DNA of 64,000 nt from Paenibacillus macquariensis (GCF_900156375.1 NZ_FTNK01000015.1:62001-126000), one strand, 5' to 3'; positions 17,473-27,352 are shown, counted from the stretch's first letter. Notes: generated by a model not told the origin, from the sequence alone. Numbers and translations: made by a program.

Positions 17473-18852
17473 ATGACATTCCTACATGTGAATGAACCAA
17501 GTGAAGTAACAGCTAAAGAGTATGTGAACGGGGTATTTGAAACGGTTCAAAAGCGTAATCCGAATGAAGAAGAGTTCCATCAAGCTGTAAAAGAGATCCT
17601 TGACTCTCTTGTGCCAGTTATCGCTAAACAACCGAAGTACATGAAAGCTGGGATTCTTGAAAGATTAGTAGAACCAGAAAGACTTATTATGTTCCGAGTG
17701 CCTTGGGTTGATGATCAAGGACAAGTAAGAGTTAACCGTGGATATCGCGTACAGTTCAATAGCGCAATCGGTCCTTATAAGGGCGGACTACGTTTCCATC
17801 CATCCGTTAACGCTAGTATTATCAAGTTCCTAGGATTCGAACAAATTCTTAAGAACTCCCTTACTGGTCTACCTATCGGTGGAGGTAAAGGTGGATCTGA
17901 CTTTGATCCGAAAGAGAAATCAGATGATGAAGTCATGAGATTTACACAAAGCTTCATGACAGAACTTTGCAAATATATTGGTCCAGATGCTGATGTACCT
18001 GCTGGTGATATCGGTGTTGGAGCTCGCGAAATCGGATTCATGTTCGGACAATACAAAAGAATCCAAGGCGGGAACCAAGCAGGCGTCCTTACAGGTAAAG
18101 GTATTGCTTACGGCGGTAGCTTAGCACGTCCAGAAGCAACAGGTTACGGTACTGTTTATTTCGTAAATGAAATGCTACAAGCTCAGAACCTTACGCTAAA
18201 CGGAAGTACAGTGGTTGTATCTGGTTCAGGAAACGTAGCTATCTACGCAATCCAGAAAGCAGTTCAACTAGGAGCAACTGTTGTTGCATGTAGTGACTCT
18301 AACGGATATGTCTACGATCCTAGTGGTATCAATTACGAAACGGTTCAAAGACTTAAAGAAGTAGAAAGAAAACGTATCAGTGACTATGTTAAGGAACATC
18401 CTACTGCTACTTACCACGAAGGTTGTCAGAATATCTGGACAATTCCTTGTGACATCGCACTACCATGTGCTACACAGAATGAGATCGATGAAGATGCAGC
18501 TAAATTGCTCGTGAAGAATGGTGTTAAAGCCGTTGCAGAAGGTGCTAACATGCCATCTACTTTAGCAGCTATCGATGTATTCTTGGAGAATGGTATTCTA
18601 TTCGGACCTGCTAAAGCTGCAAATGCTGGTGGCGTAGCCGTATCTGCTCTTGAGATGTCACAGAATAGTATGAGACTGGCTTGGACGTTTGAAGAAGTCG
18701 ATGAGAAGTTACACCAGATTATGATTAATATTTATAACAGTAGTGCGGAAGCGGCTGAAACTTATGGCTATCCTGGAAACCTTGTTGTTGGCGCTAATAT
18801 CGCTGGATTCATTAAGGTTGCCGATGCTATGTTGGCTCACGGCGTTATCTAA
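17473..18852 (+). CDS. gdhA: NADP-specific glutamate dehydrogenase
   Basis: A 459-residue hexameric-type glutamate dehydrogenase, full length for GdhA. It has the glutamate-binding region YKGGLRFHPSVN and the catalytic lysine motif PIGGGKGGSDFDPK. The C-terminal Rossmann domain has VVSGSGNVAIYAIQKA. The protein converts 2-oxoglutarate plus ammonium to glutamate in the cytoplasm. The SD-typed NADP enzyme group is indicated by length and the GGSDFDPKEKSD signature. It is monocistronic with its own promoter and a hairpin at 18871-18914. Confidence 0.95.
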   Translation: MTFLHVNEPSEVTAKEYVNGVFETVQKRNPNEEEFHQAVKEILDSLVPVIAKQPKYMKAGILERLVEPERLIMFRVPWVDDQGQVRVNRGYRVQFNSAIGPYKGGLRFHPSVNASIIKFLGFEQILKNSLTGLPIGGGKGGSDFDPKEKSDDEVMRFTQSFMTELCKYIGPDADVPAGDIGVGAREIGFMFGQYKRIQGGNQAGVLTGKGIAYGGSLARPEATGYGTVYFVNEMLQAQNLTLNGSTVVVSGSGNVAIYAIQKAVQLGATVVACSDSNGYVYDPSGINYETVQRLKEVERKRISDYVKEHPTATYHEGCQNIWTIPCDIALPCATQNEIDEDAAKLLVKNGVKAVAEGANMPSTLAAIDVFLENGILFGPAKAANAGGVAVSALEMSQNSMRLAWTFEEVDEKLHQIMINIYNSSAEAAETYGYPGNLVVGANIAGFIKVADAMLAHGVI

Positions 18853-18870
18853 TTCACTTATACTTGATGA

Positions 18871-18914
18871 GGCATCTTACATACCAGCTTTAGTTGGTAT
18901 GTAAGGTGTCTTAT
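18871..18914 (+). terminator. Terminator of gdhA
   Basis: The stem GCATCTTACATACCA with its near-complement TGGTATGTAAGGTGTC is followed by TTATTT, 18 bp after the gdhA stop. Confidence 0.8.
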
Positions 18915-18986
18915 TTGTATAATCACTTATTCCAACGGTCAAGTTCAGTTCACATAAGTCTAGATTGGTATGCACGATGTTTACAT

Positions 18987-21191
18987 CTACCTACGTGTAC
19001 TATCCGTCAACTGGAACTGATTCATCAATTGCAACAGAGACTTCGTAATCGATTCCACATGATCTGAGGTACTTCGTACATGCATCATGTCATTCTCTAA
19101 ATCATGAACCGTGTGCTCCACTTCACTGGATAGTTGCCGGTTCTCAATACTTACCGCGGCAATCTTCTCCATCAAAGTGACTACTTCATTAACGAGTTCT
19201 GTTTTTCTTATATCATGACTACCCGCGTTATTTAAGATTTCTTTAGCAATTGCGACAATTTCGGCACCTTCTATAACCAATTCGGTTCCTTCATCCATGG
19301 ACTGAAATGCAACCCCAACTTGTCTACTAATCCTATCTATAATATCTTTGATTTGAGTGATTGAACCATTCGTTAATTCCGATAACTTACGAATCTCACC
19401 AGCTACTACAGCGAATCCCCTTCCCTGTTCTCCAGCCCGCGCCGCTTCAATTGACGCATTCAACGAGAGCAAGTGAGTCTGTGAAGATATCCCCTCGATC
19501 GCTTGAAGAAGATGGCTAATGTTCTGAGTCGTATCCATGAAGTCCCTAATCGTTCGGTTACTCTCATCAACCTTCACTTGGATTTGTTGCATCTTCTCAC
19601 CAATATGTTCTACTTCTTCTTGCGCTATTGCAATTTGTTGTGAAGCAGACTGCTCTAACTCCCGAAGCGTAGCACTCATAAGAAGAGAAACGTCCTTAGC
19701 CTCATCTATGTCCTTCAATTGGCTGCGTATGCCGCGAATCATTAATAGGATCCTGCCACTAACTCGCTCTGTAGACACTTCTGTGGAGGACGTGGACTCA
19801 TTGAGAAGCAATTGGCTTTGTTGCACGTCAGATGCAGCCTGCTTCACCTGAATCATAATTCCCTCAAGTGAATCAATCATGTTATTGATCCACTTCGCAA
19901 GCTCTCTTGTCTCATCATTCGAGAATTCTTGAATGGGCAGACGTTGCGTCAAATCGCCCTTCCCTTCAGCATTCATACGAATAAATTGATTCACACGCCT
20001 CAAATAACTAACAGGCTTACTCACCCTACGTTCCATCATCATGAGGATTGTATATCCAAACAGAAGATTTATAAAGCCTGCCACATTGGCTCCGACAAGT
20101 AGCGTTACATTATTGGATAATAGAACAAACATCAGAATATTGAGAATCACACCAGATACAGTAGCCATCAGATTGCTTTTCTTTATCTGCCAACGCATAC
20201 TTCGAATTCGGTACACTTCTTCTAGATCACCCACACACATCATGCCCCATACACCTGGGCAGTGGGGAAGTTGAAATGTTACTCCTTTGCCAATGACAGG
20301 AATGTGCCTATAATCTGAATACCCAGGAAATTCTACAAATAGATTACTTCCGTTGTTAATCGTGTTAGCGACACCTGGGTGAAGTTCCCCTGTTGCAGGA
20401 TCTTTGAAGATTAACTCCAATTCCGTGTGATGCTTCACGCGTACGGTGCCATATTCCGTTCTTACGCCTTCTTTCAGGTTATCTCCATGTGTAAAAGTGA
20501 CATCTTCGAACCGGCTACGCGACAATGCAGTTCCCGGTATAATATGTTTATTCAATATAGGTCTCGCCATAAATATATAATTGTCGCCTGAATCGGGATA
20601 TACATGACCTGACTCTCTTTGAATTAGATCTCCGAGAACGTCATTTGGAACTCGTCCACACAGTGCACCTTTCCATATTCCCTCTTCAACAATAGGCAGA
20701 ATATAGAGCAATGACATCTCATCATGAAACTTCGAAGTACTTGGACCAATATCGAGCGTTAATGAATCCGCATAAGGGCCAAATAGACACTTCTGATTCA
20801 GATGTGACTGTTGAAGACCTGCAGTAACGGTATGTTCATCCATGTAAGAAAACCCGACATGGTTAGGATATGTGGAGAATGTAACTTTCCAATCTTGATT
20901 TAATAAGAAGAGTTCCGAAAAGGCCACCCCACGCTTGTGGGAAGCTGTAAATAGCCGATCTAATACATCTGTGCTGTTTACGATATTCTCAGATTGAATG
21001 CCATTCGCACTCATCTGGAAAAGTAGGCGATCAAGATAAGACCAGTATTCTTCTACCCAATTATGTAAAATATGCATCCGTGTGTGGGCGATACCTTCAA
21101 AAATATCTTCTACATCATCCTTTAAATGGTGGTTCAAACGATATGACCACCACAATGGAAACCCTGTCTTAAAACCCAGCCACTGAAACAT
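18987..21191 (-). CDS. Methyl-accepting chemotaxis protein with N-terminal soluble sensor region
   Basis: About 734 residues from the ATG at 21191, which has GGGGGTGA just upstream; the longer frame from 21218 is less likely. The first 340 residues form a soluble region without an N-terminal signal or membrane helix. Two adjacent hydrophobic helices follow at about 352-395, then a HAMP-like segment (SKPVSYLRRVNQFI) and an MCP signalling domain with hairpin tip EGISSQTHLLSLNASIEAARAGEQGRGFAVVA. The sensor therefore seems to face the cytoplasm, unlike typical transmembrane receptors. The gene is isolated and convergent with gdhA. Confidence 0.88.
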   Translation of the reverse strand: MFQWLGFKTGFPLWWSYRLNHHLKDDVEDIFEGIAHTRMHILHNWVEEYWSYLDRLLFQMSANGIQSENIVNSTDVLDRLFTASHKRGVAFSELFLLNQDWKVTFSTYPNHVGFSYMDEHTVTAGLQQSHLNQKCLFGPYADSLTLDIGPSTSKFHDEMSLLYILPIVEEGIWKGALCGRVPNDVLGDLIQRESGHVYPDSGDNYIFMARPILNKHIIPGTALSRSRFEDVTFTHGDNLKEGVRTEYGTVRVKHHTELELIFKDPATGELHPGVANTINNGSNLFVEFPGYSDYRHIPVIGKGVTFQLPHCPGVWGMMCVGDLEEVYRIRSMRWQIKKSNLMATVSGVILNILMFVLLSNNVTLLVGANVAGFINLLFGYTILMMMERRVSKPVSYLRRVNQFIRMNAEGKGDLTQRLPIQEFSNDETRELAKWINNMIDSLEGIMIQVKQAASDVQQSQLLLNESTSSTEVSTERVSGRILLMIRGIRSQLKDIDEAKDVSLLMSATLRELEQSASQQIAIAQEEVEHIGEKMQQIQVKVDESNRTIRDFMDTTQNISHLLQAIEGISSQTHLLSLNASIEAARAGEQGRGFAVVAGEIRKLSELTNGSITQIKDIIDRISRQVGVAFQSMDEGTELVIEGAEIVAIAKEILNNAGSHDIRKTELVNEVVTLMEKIAAVSIENRQLSSEVEHTVHDLENDMMHVRSTSDHVESITKSLLQLMNQFQLTDSTRR

Positions 21192-21433
21192 CACTTCACC
21201 CCCAAAAAAACATAACATTGAGTGTTATATTATTTAACTCAATCTTTTGTATGTGGTCATTTTACCTAATTAATTCCTATAAATCCACACATTAAGACAC
21301 ATTTAGTTTGCACTATAATACCCTAAAACCTGGTTTTGACTTCTTATGTGAGCGAGAGCATAATTAAATGTATTGTATTCTTTTCATAAAACAATCATAT
21401 ATTCATACATCATATGGGAAGGAAGTCATTCAT

Positions 21434-23293
21434 TTGTCTTGGTCATCCATAAAGAGGCTTCTAAAGAAGCCTTTCGTTCTATTCACTATTATTTTATTAC
21501 TTAAAGGTTATTTAGCTTGGGCTGTTACCTTTGGAGAGGTACTCCCTTGGAAAGTATTACTTACAGAGATCCCCTTCGTATGGCTGCTATTCAGCCTCGT
21601 GGAATGGTTCGCAAGTAAGCGTAAATTAACCTGGTATATGATCATTAATCTTCTTGTAACAGCCATATTCTTCGCCGTCATTATGTATTATAAATATTAT
21701 GGTGTCATTGTGACCTATCATGCACTTGAACAAGTTAATCAAGTGACCGCAGTAAGCAATAGTGTCTTTTCACTACTTGCCCCTTATTATTTGTTTATTT
21801 TTACAGATATTATTCTCTTCTTCATACTTTCTTTTCGCCACACCAAGTTTAAGCAATGGAAACGACATATCGCCCATAAAGGAAGCAGACGTGCCGTATC
21901 GGTATTATTCATCTTTTCATTAATCGTTTGCCTCTTCAATGTGCTTCCGAATCGTGCGAGTATGAATGAAATTACACAGGCTAAGGAAATGGGAATTCTC
22001 AGCTATGAGGCTTATACGATCTTCTCGAAAGATAAGACGGAACAGGTTCCCATGGCTGATATTTCGCAACAATCTATTGACCAGTTAAAAGGAGCTACTG
22101 TTCCAGTTAACCCTATCCACTGGCAGGCTGCGGATGGTAAGAACGTCATTATCATTCAACTGGAATCCTTTCAGAATTTCTTGATTAATCTGAAGATCGA
22201 TGGCCAAGAAATCACACCTAATTTGAACAAATTAGCAAATAGTAACTTTTACTTTCCTAATTTCTATCAACAAGTAGGGCAAGGAAATACGTCTGATGCG
22301 GAATTTATGGTGAATACATCTTTCTACATCCCTGCTGTCGGGGCTGCTACACAGAATTATCCCGACAAGCAATTGCCGAGTCTCCCTAAACTGTTGAAGG
22401 AAAAGGGATATCAGAGCGCAACATTCCATACGAATAATGTGGAATTCTGGAACCGTAGAGAGTTATACGCTGCTCTTGGATTCGACAAATATTATGCTCA
22501 AGAATTCTTTGAAGATGAAGACGTTGTATTCTTCGGAGCCACGGATGAAGTCCTATATGATAAGACCGCAGCGAAGCTACAAGAAATGGATCAACAACCT
22601 GAGCCCTTCTATGCGCAAGTCATTTCTATGACAGCACATCATCCATTCACGATTCCAGAAGACAAATACAAAATGACTTTACCAGAACGTTATGAGGGTA
22701 CATTCGTAGGAGATTATATTCGTGCTCAGAATTACGCGGATTATGCGCTTGGATTATTCATCGAGGATTTGAAGAAGAACGGTGTATGGGATAACAGTCT
22801 TATCATTACTTACGGAGACCACATGGGTCTACCTATGTATTCTCTAGAACGTAAAGATGAGAACTTGATGCAGGAAATTTACGGACATGAATATAGTTAT
22901 AAGGATATGCTTAATATTCCGCTCGTTATTAGTGGAACTGGAATCACCTCTCCACGTGTTCTTGAACAACTAGGAGGACAGGTAGACATCTTACCAACGA
23001 TTGCTAATCTAGTAGGTGCGTCGCTAGATTCACAGATTCATTTCGGCCAGGATTTACTGAATCAGAGTGAAAATATACTGCCTGAGAGATACTATCTCCC
23101 TACCGGCTCTTTCCTGAGTGACAAAGCCTTGTTCCTTCCGGGGAATGGGTACGAGGACGGCACACATTATCCTCTTGCAGGAGATGAGGACAGTAATGCA
23201 ACCGCAACGGAAGCTGAATATGAACAAGCGATGAAATTACTCCACCTGTCTGATAGTTATGTTAATCAATTACCAGATCGAATTAAGAAATAA
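21434..23293 (+). CDS. LTA synthase family protein (polyglycerol phosphate synthase/sulfatase fold)
   Basis: About 619 residues from a TTG at 21434 preceded by GGAAGGAAG; the upstream ATG at 21368 has no ribosome site. Five membrane helices occupy roughly residues 1-190. An extracellular sulfatase-fold domain follows, with the catalytic threonine motif GQGNTSDAEFMVNTS, metal ligands in YGDHMG, and HTNNVEFWNR and MTAHHPF. It is LtaS/YfnI/YqgS/YvgJ-like: it transfers glycerol phosphate from phosphatidylglycerol to a lipoteichoic acid chain or primer at the outer membrane face. Which paralogue it is cannot be decided here. It ends at a strong terminator. Confidence 0.9.
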   Translation: MSWSSIKRLLKKPFVLFTIILLLKGYLAWAVTFGEVLPWKVLLTEIPFVWLLFSLVEWFASKRKLTWYMIINLLVTAIFFAVIMYYKYYGVIVTYHALEQVNQVTAVSNSVFSLLAPYYLFIFTDIILFFILSFRHTKFKQWKRHIAHKGSRRAVSVLFIFSLIVCLFNVLPNRASMNEITQAKEMGILSYEAYTIFSKDKTEQVPMADISQQSIDQLKGATVPVNPIHWQAADGKNVIIIQLESFQNFLINLKIDGQEITPNLNKLANSNFYFPNFYQQVGQGNTSDAEFMVNTSFYIPAVGAATQNYPDKQLPSLPKLLKEKGYQSATFHTNNVEFWNRRELYAALGFDKYYAQEFFEDEDVVFFGATDEVLYDKTAAKLQEMDQQPEPFYAQVISMTAHHPFTIPEDKYKMTLPERYEGTFVGDYIRAQNYADYALGLFIEDLKKNGVWDNSLIITYGDHMGLPMYSLERKDENLMQEIYGHEYSYKDMLNIPLVISGTGITSPRVLEQLGGQVDILPTIANLVGASLDSQIHFGQDLLNQSENILPERYYLPTGSFLSDKALFLPGNGYEDGTHYPLAGDEDSNATATEAEYEQAMKLLHLSDSYVNQLPDRIKK

Positions 23294-23310
23294 TTGTCTC
23301 GTTAATCCGT

Positions 23311-23353
23311 AAGAGGGTGTCCCAAAAGCCATCATGGCTAGGGACACCCTCTT
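23311..23353. terminator. Bidirectional terminator
   Basis: A perfect 13-bp stem AAGAGGGTGTCCC/GGGACACCCTCTT with inner stem AGCCAT/ATGGCT, between the convergent LTA synthase-like and AraC genes. Confidence 0.85.
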
Positions 23354-23369
23354 TGTATTTGCACATCGA

Positions 23370-24293
23370 CTAACCACGATTCTCTACAGCGGTTTCTGAA
23401 TTTTCCTGACTAATCTTTTTTCGAAATTGATGAGGCGCAATATTCTTATATTGCTTAAATTGCTGAATGAAATAACTAGAATTGGAGAATCCCACCTCCA
23501 AGGCAATCTCCGTCATACTCGTATTTGTCGTCAGCAGTAATTTCTCAGCTTCAGTAATCCGTATGTAGTTCAAATAATTCGTAAAGGTCTTACCCATGAT
23601 TGCTTTGAACTTTCGTGAGAAATAACTGTAACTCAAGTTACACATACCTGCAGCAGTCTGTGCATTAATGTCCTCCATGTAATGGTCATCAATGTATTCA
23701 AACACCTTTTGTAGCATTTTGAAATCCATTTCTTTCAGTGAATGCGCCACATCCCAATTCGGCTGTGTATCCTGTGATTTCCGCAGGAACCACAGAAACA
23801 CTCTACATATTAACGTCCTAACCGCTAGTTCGAACCCGTACTGCGCACTAGAAAACTCTTCATAAATCTCTGTAACGAGTGCAGGAATGGGCGTATCTCT
23901 GATTTCTTCTTCGGTAAAAACCCTTTGATTCGTTGATTTCGCCATCGTGAACGGTAGCACGTATTTGGATTCAAATATCGTTCTCGAAGTCGAATATAGG
24001 ATCTCCGGATCAAACTTAATAACGACATATGCGACCTCTTCTACGTCCATCGAATAAATCGAATGCGTCTCATGAGAATGAATTAGAATAAGGTCTCCTT
24101 TACTTAGAATATGACATTCACCGCCAAGGAACACTTTCGCTTGTCCAGATAAGAAATATAGGATTTCAATATATACATGCCAGTGTGCAGTTGCAACCCA
24201 TCGGCTTCCCATGCTTGTATGGATCATGCATTCATAAGGATAATGTACTGAACCCGAAGGTGAATGATTAGATTCAAAGTAAGCTTCCGTCAT
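23370..24293 (-). CDS. AraC family regulator with cupin sensor domain
   Basis: A 307-residue regulator. The N-terminal AraC-binding/cupin domain (about residues 20-160: HWHVYIEILYFLSGQAKVFLGG) is followed by a C-terminal pair of helix-turn-helices (INAQTAAGMCNLSYSYFSRKFK and MTEIALEVGFSNSSYFIQQFKQ). Its ATG has AGAGGAGAG upstream. It is divergent from the isomerase-oxidoreductase operon at 24404, which it most likely regulates in response to the sugar that operon processes. Confidence 0.92.
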   Translation of the reverse strand: MTEAYFESNHSPSGSVHYPYECMIHTSMGSRWVATAHWHVYIEILYFLSGQAKVFLGGECHILSKGDLILIHSHETHSIYSMDVEEVAYVVIKFDPEILYSTSRTIFESKYVLPFTMAKSTNQRVFTEEEIRDTPIPALVTEIYEEFSSAQYGFELAVRTLICRVFLWFLRKSQDTQPNWDVAHSLKEMDFKMLQKVFEYIDDHYMEDINAQTAAGMCNLSYSYFSRKFKAIMGKTFTNYLNYIRITEAEKLLLTTNTSMTEIALEVGFSNSSYFIQQFKQYKNIAPHQFRKKISQENSETAVENRG

Positions 24294-24403
24294 GCAATAC
24301 TCTCCTCTATGACAAATATTTGATATTTTATAATAGCTTCATTGTATTACTTCTACTCTGAATTTGGTAACTTTATTTGTATCAAGAAAGGAAGTGAACC
24401 CTT

Positions 24404-25150
24404 ATGGGAAATATCGCATTACAACTCTATTCAATTAAAGAATTAACGGCTGTAGACTTTCTTGGGACACTCAGCAAGGTAGCTCAAATCGGCTACGACG
24501 GTGTGGAGTTCGCTGGATATTTCGGCACTTCAGCTAAAGATTTAAGAAAAGCATTAGATACGCTAGAGCTACAGGCAGCGGGAAGTCACATTGGCATTTC
24601 AGAACTTGAACATAATCTGAATCACACGATTGAATATTCTCTCGAGATTCAAAGTCCCTATATCATTTGTCCAGGTCTTCCTGAAGAGATGCGTGACAGT
24701 GCTGATAGTTACAAAAGGACGGCAGAACAATTTAATCGTATCGGCGAACGCTGTAAAGAGCACGGGATAAAGTTCGGTTACCATAATCATGATATTGAAT
24801 TCCAGAAATTCGAGGGTGAATATGGGCTCGATCTACTGATGAAACATACAGAATCCGATCATTTATTTATGGAGTTAGATACATTCTGGGTAGAACATGC
24901 GGGTCTTCATTCTATTGACTTCATCCAACAATACAAGGAACGTTGTAAGATCCTGCACATGAAAGATATGAAGAGTAAGGAAGAGAAAAAGAATATAGAA
25001 GTTGGTTCAGGAATTATAGATTTTAATAGCATTACTAACATAGCTAAGCAATACAATATTGAATGGTATACCGTAGAACAAGAAGAGTTCGATCTTCCGC
25101 AACTGAAGAGCATTGAGCTAAGCTTACAATATTTAATAGGCATTCTATAA
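24404..25150 (+). CDS. Sugar phosphate isomerase/epimerase family protein (TIM barrel)
   Basis: A 248-residue xylose-isomerase-like TIM barrel starting MGNIALQLYSIKEL. It has metal-site segments KFGYHNHDIEFQ, LFMELDTFWVEHAG, CKILHMKDMKS and the final catalytic Glu in EWYTVEQEEFD. It starts after GAAAGGAAGTG and is the first gene of a three-gene operon with two Gfo/Idh/MocA oxidoreductases (22- and 25-bp gaps). It probably isomerises or cleaves the keto-sugar product of those dehydrogenases. It is shorter than the homologue at 12504 but shares its architecture. Confidence 0.92.
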   Translation: MGNIALQLYSIKELTAVDFLGTLSKVAQIGYDGVEFAGYFGTSAKDLRKALDTLELQAAGSHIGISELEHNLNHTIEYSLEIQSPYIICPGLPEEMRDSADSYKRTAEQFNRIGERCKEHGIKFGYHNHDIEFQKFEGEYGLDLLMKHTESDHLFMELDTFWVEHAGLHSIDFIQQYKERCKILHMKDMKSKEEKKNIEVGSGIIDFNSITNIAKQYNIEWYTVEQEEFDLPQLKSIELSLQYLIGIL

Positions 25151-25171
25151 CATATCAAAGGAGAATCTTAT

Positions 25172-26266
25172 ATGACACAACATGCTGAAAGAATCGTAAA
25201 AGTAGGAATCATTGGCTCTGGGGGAATCGCTAATGGTAAGCATATTCCTAATTTAATAGCCCAATCGAATGTTGAGATTGTTGCTCTATGTGATATCATT
25301 GAAGATCGCGCAATAGAGACGGCTAAGAAATTCAACCTTGAAAGCGCACACATATATACGGATTACAAAGAACTGTTGAAAGATACAAGTATTGAAGTAA
25401 TCCATGTCTGCACGCCGAACAAATCGCATTCCTTCATTACCATCGATGCATTAGAATCAGGCAAACATGTGCTTTGTGAGAAACCTATGGCTAAGACGGC
25501 TGCCGAAGCAAGATTAATGCTTGAAGCAGCTAAGCGCACAGGTAAAAAATTGTCTATCGGTTACGACAATCGTTATCGTCCAGACTCTCTTCTTCTTAAA
25601 AAGGTATGTGAACGAGGCGAATTAGGTGAAATTTATTTCGCTAAAGCACATGCCATTCGAAGACGCGCTGTACCTACATGGGGCGTATTCCTAAATGAAG
25701 ATGAACAAGGCGGTGGACCGTTGATCGATATTGGAACCCATGCGCTGGATCTTACTTTATGGTTAATGGACAATTACAAAGTGAAAAGTGTCAAAGGTAA
25801 TGTGTATCACAAGCTGGGCAGCAAGAAGGATTCAGCTAATGCCTTTGGACCTTGGGACCCATCACTATTTACTGTAGAGGATTCTGCATTCGGATTTATT
25901 ACAATGGATAATGGGGCCACTGTTACACTTGAAGCTAGCTGGGCACTAAATACGTTAGATGTGGGTGAAGCGCAGGCTACGTTATGTGGCACTGAAGGCG
26001 GAGCAGACATGAAAGACGGTCTGCGGATCAACGGCGAGGAACTCGGTCACTTATTTACCAAAAAGCCAGAATTAAATGGTGGTGGCGTTGCTTATTTCGA
26101 TGGGAAATCCGAAAGCCAAGCCGGCAGAGAATGTCGATTGTGGATTGAAAGCATCATCAATGACACAGAGCCAATGGTTAAGGCAGAGCAGGCCCTCGTA
26201 GTTACTGAAATACTTGAAGCCATTTACGAATCAGCACGAACTGGAACAACAGTATATTTTGATTAA
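25172..26266 (+). CDS. Gfo/Idh/MocA family oxidoreductase
   Basis: A 364-residue dehydrogenase. Its Rossmann motif is VGIIGSGGIANGKH near residue 11, its catalytic motif HVLCEKPMA, and its second-domain motif GGPLIDIGTHALDLTLWLMD. It is closely related to the oxidoreductase at 11376 over the whole length. It is the middle gene of the operon with the isomerase and a second oxidoreductase. RBS AAAGGAGAATC. Expected to oxidise a sugar or polyol with NAD(P); the substrate is unknown. Confidence 0.93.
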   Translation: MTQHAERIVKVGIIGSGGIANGKHIPNLIAQSNVEIVALCDIIEDRAIETAKKFNLESAHIYTDYKELLKDTSIEVIHVCTPNKSHSFITIDALESGKHVLCEKPMAKTAAEARLMLEAAKRTGKKLSIGYDNRYRPDSLLLKKVCERGELGEIYFAKAHAIRRRAVPTWGVFLNEDEQGGGPLIDIGTHALDLTLWLMDNYKVKSVKGNVYHKLGSKKDSANAFGPWDPSLFTVEDSAFGFITMDNGATVTLEASWALNTLDVGEAQATLCGTEGGADMKDGLRINGEELGHLFTKKPELNGGGVAYFDGKSESQAGRECRLWIESIINDTEPMVKAEQALVVTEILEAIYESARTGTTVYFD

Positions 26267-26290
26267 TCTAACAAGAGGTGAACTAATCGT

Positions 26291-27292
26291 ATGATAAGAA
26301 TTGGAAAAATAAGTTATTGGCATGTCCATGCATGGGATTACACCAAACAAGCCCAAGAACATCCTGATGCAGAAATCGTTGCAGTCTGGGACGAAGACCC
26401 TATACGTGGGAAAGCAGCAGCCGAGAAACAAGGGGTACCTTTCTTTGATTCACTGGATGAGATGCTGAAGTGTGAGGAGATCGATGCTGTCATTGTAGAT
26501 GCGCCTACATCCATGCACCATGAGGTAATGATTAAAGCAGCTGAGGCGGGCAAACATATTTTCACAGAAAAAGTCATTGCCCCTACACTACATGAAGTCA
26601 ATGAAATTCTAACATCGATTGACAAGGCACAAGTGAAATTGACAGTTTCCCTTCCTAGATTAAATGACGGATATACACTTGCGATTCAAGATGTATTGAA
26701 GCAAGGACTACTGGGAGAGGTGACGAATGTTCGTGTTCGTCTATCTCATAATGGAGCCACCGCAGGCTGGTTGCCAGAGCATTTCTACCAGTTAGAAGCA
26801 TGTCATGGTGGTGCGCTAATTGATCTTGGATGTCACCCTATGTATTTGACACGTTTGTTCTTAGGACAGGAACCTGTTGAGGTCAATGCACAATTTGGTT
26901 ATATTACAGGCAAAGAGGTAGAAGATAATGCTGTTGCGTTATTATCAACCCCTTCTGGTGCGGTCGGCGTGGTGGAAGCTGGATTTGCAAATAACTTCTC
27001 TCCATTTACGATAGAAGTTCATGGCACGGATGGAACCCTATTATACGGAACACCTGATGGCAAGCTGCTCATTCGGACATCCCAAAGAGAAGAATATAAG
27101 CATGAATGGGTAACAATACCGGTACCCAACAATCACATTAGCGCTTTCGAACAATGGATTACGCATATTCAGCAGAATACATTGGCAGATGAGAACATTG
27201 CATGTGCCATAGCGTTAACGAAGCTCATGGAAGCATCCAATATATCAGCTCGTGAGCATCGTGCCGTTCGTTTAGATGAACTGAAATCCTAA
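26291..27292 (+). CDS. Gfo/Idh/MocA family oxidoreductase
   Basis: A 333-residue protein starting MIRIGKISYWHVHAWDYTKQ, a variant N-terminus without the usual GxGxxG. The EKP-equivalent motif is HIFTEKVIAPT (Lys kept, Pro replaced by Val). The second-domain segment is GGALIDLGCHPMYLTRLFLG. It is the last gene of the isomerase operon and ends at a terminator. The altered nucleotide-binding loop and EKV motif suggest a specialised or divergent member. The tail ARTG/REHRAVRLDELKS is typical of the family. Confidence 0.88.
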   Translation: MIRIGKISYWHVHAWDYTKQAQEHPDAEIVAVWDEDPIRGKAAAEKQGVPFFDSLDEMLKCEEIDAVIVDAPTSMHHEVMIKAAEAGKHIFTEKVIAPTLHEVNEILTSIDKAQVKLTVSLPRLNDGYTLAIQDVLKQGLLGEVTNVRVRLSHNGATAGWLPEHFYQLEACHGGALIDLGCHPMYLTRLFLGQEPVEVNAQFGYITGKEVEDNAVALLSTPSGAVGVVEAGFANNFSPFTIEVHGTDGTLLYGTPDGKLLIRTSQREEYKHEWVTIPVPNNHISAFEQWITHIQQNTLADENIACAIALTKLMEASNISAREHRAVRLDELKS

Positions 27293-27320
27293 TTATATTT
27301 GATCCAAAGAACGAAATTTG

Positions 27321-27352
27321 TCGCATGCCCAGCATCACTGGGCATGCGATTT
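27321..27352. terminator. Bidirectional terminator
   Basis: A perfect 12-bp stem TCGCATGCCCAG/CTGGGCATGCGA with a 5-nt loop and a T run, between the convergent oxidoreductase and chitosanase genes. Confidence 0.88.

Noticed and set aside
21368..21433. ATG start of the LTA synthase-like gene at 21368
   Set aside because: There is no ribosome site there, whereas the TTG at 21434 has GGAAGGAAG at a good distance.
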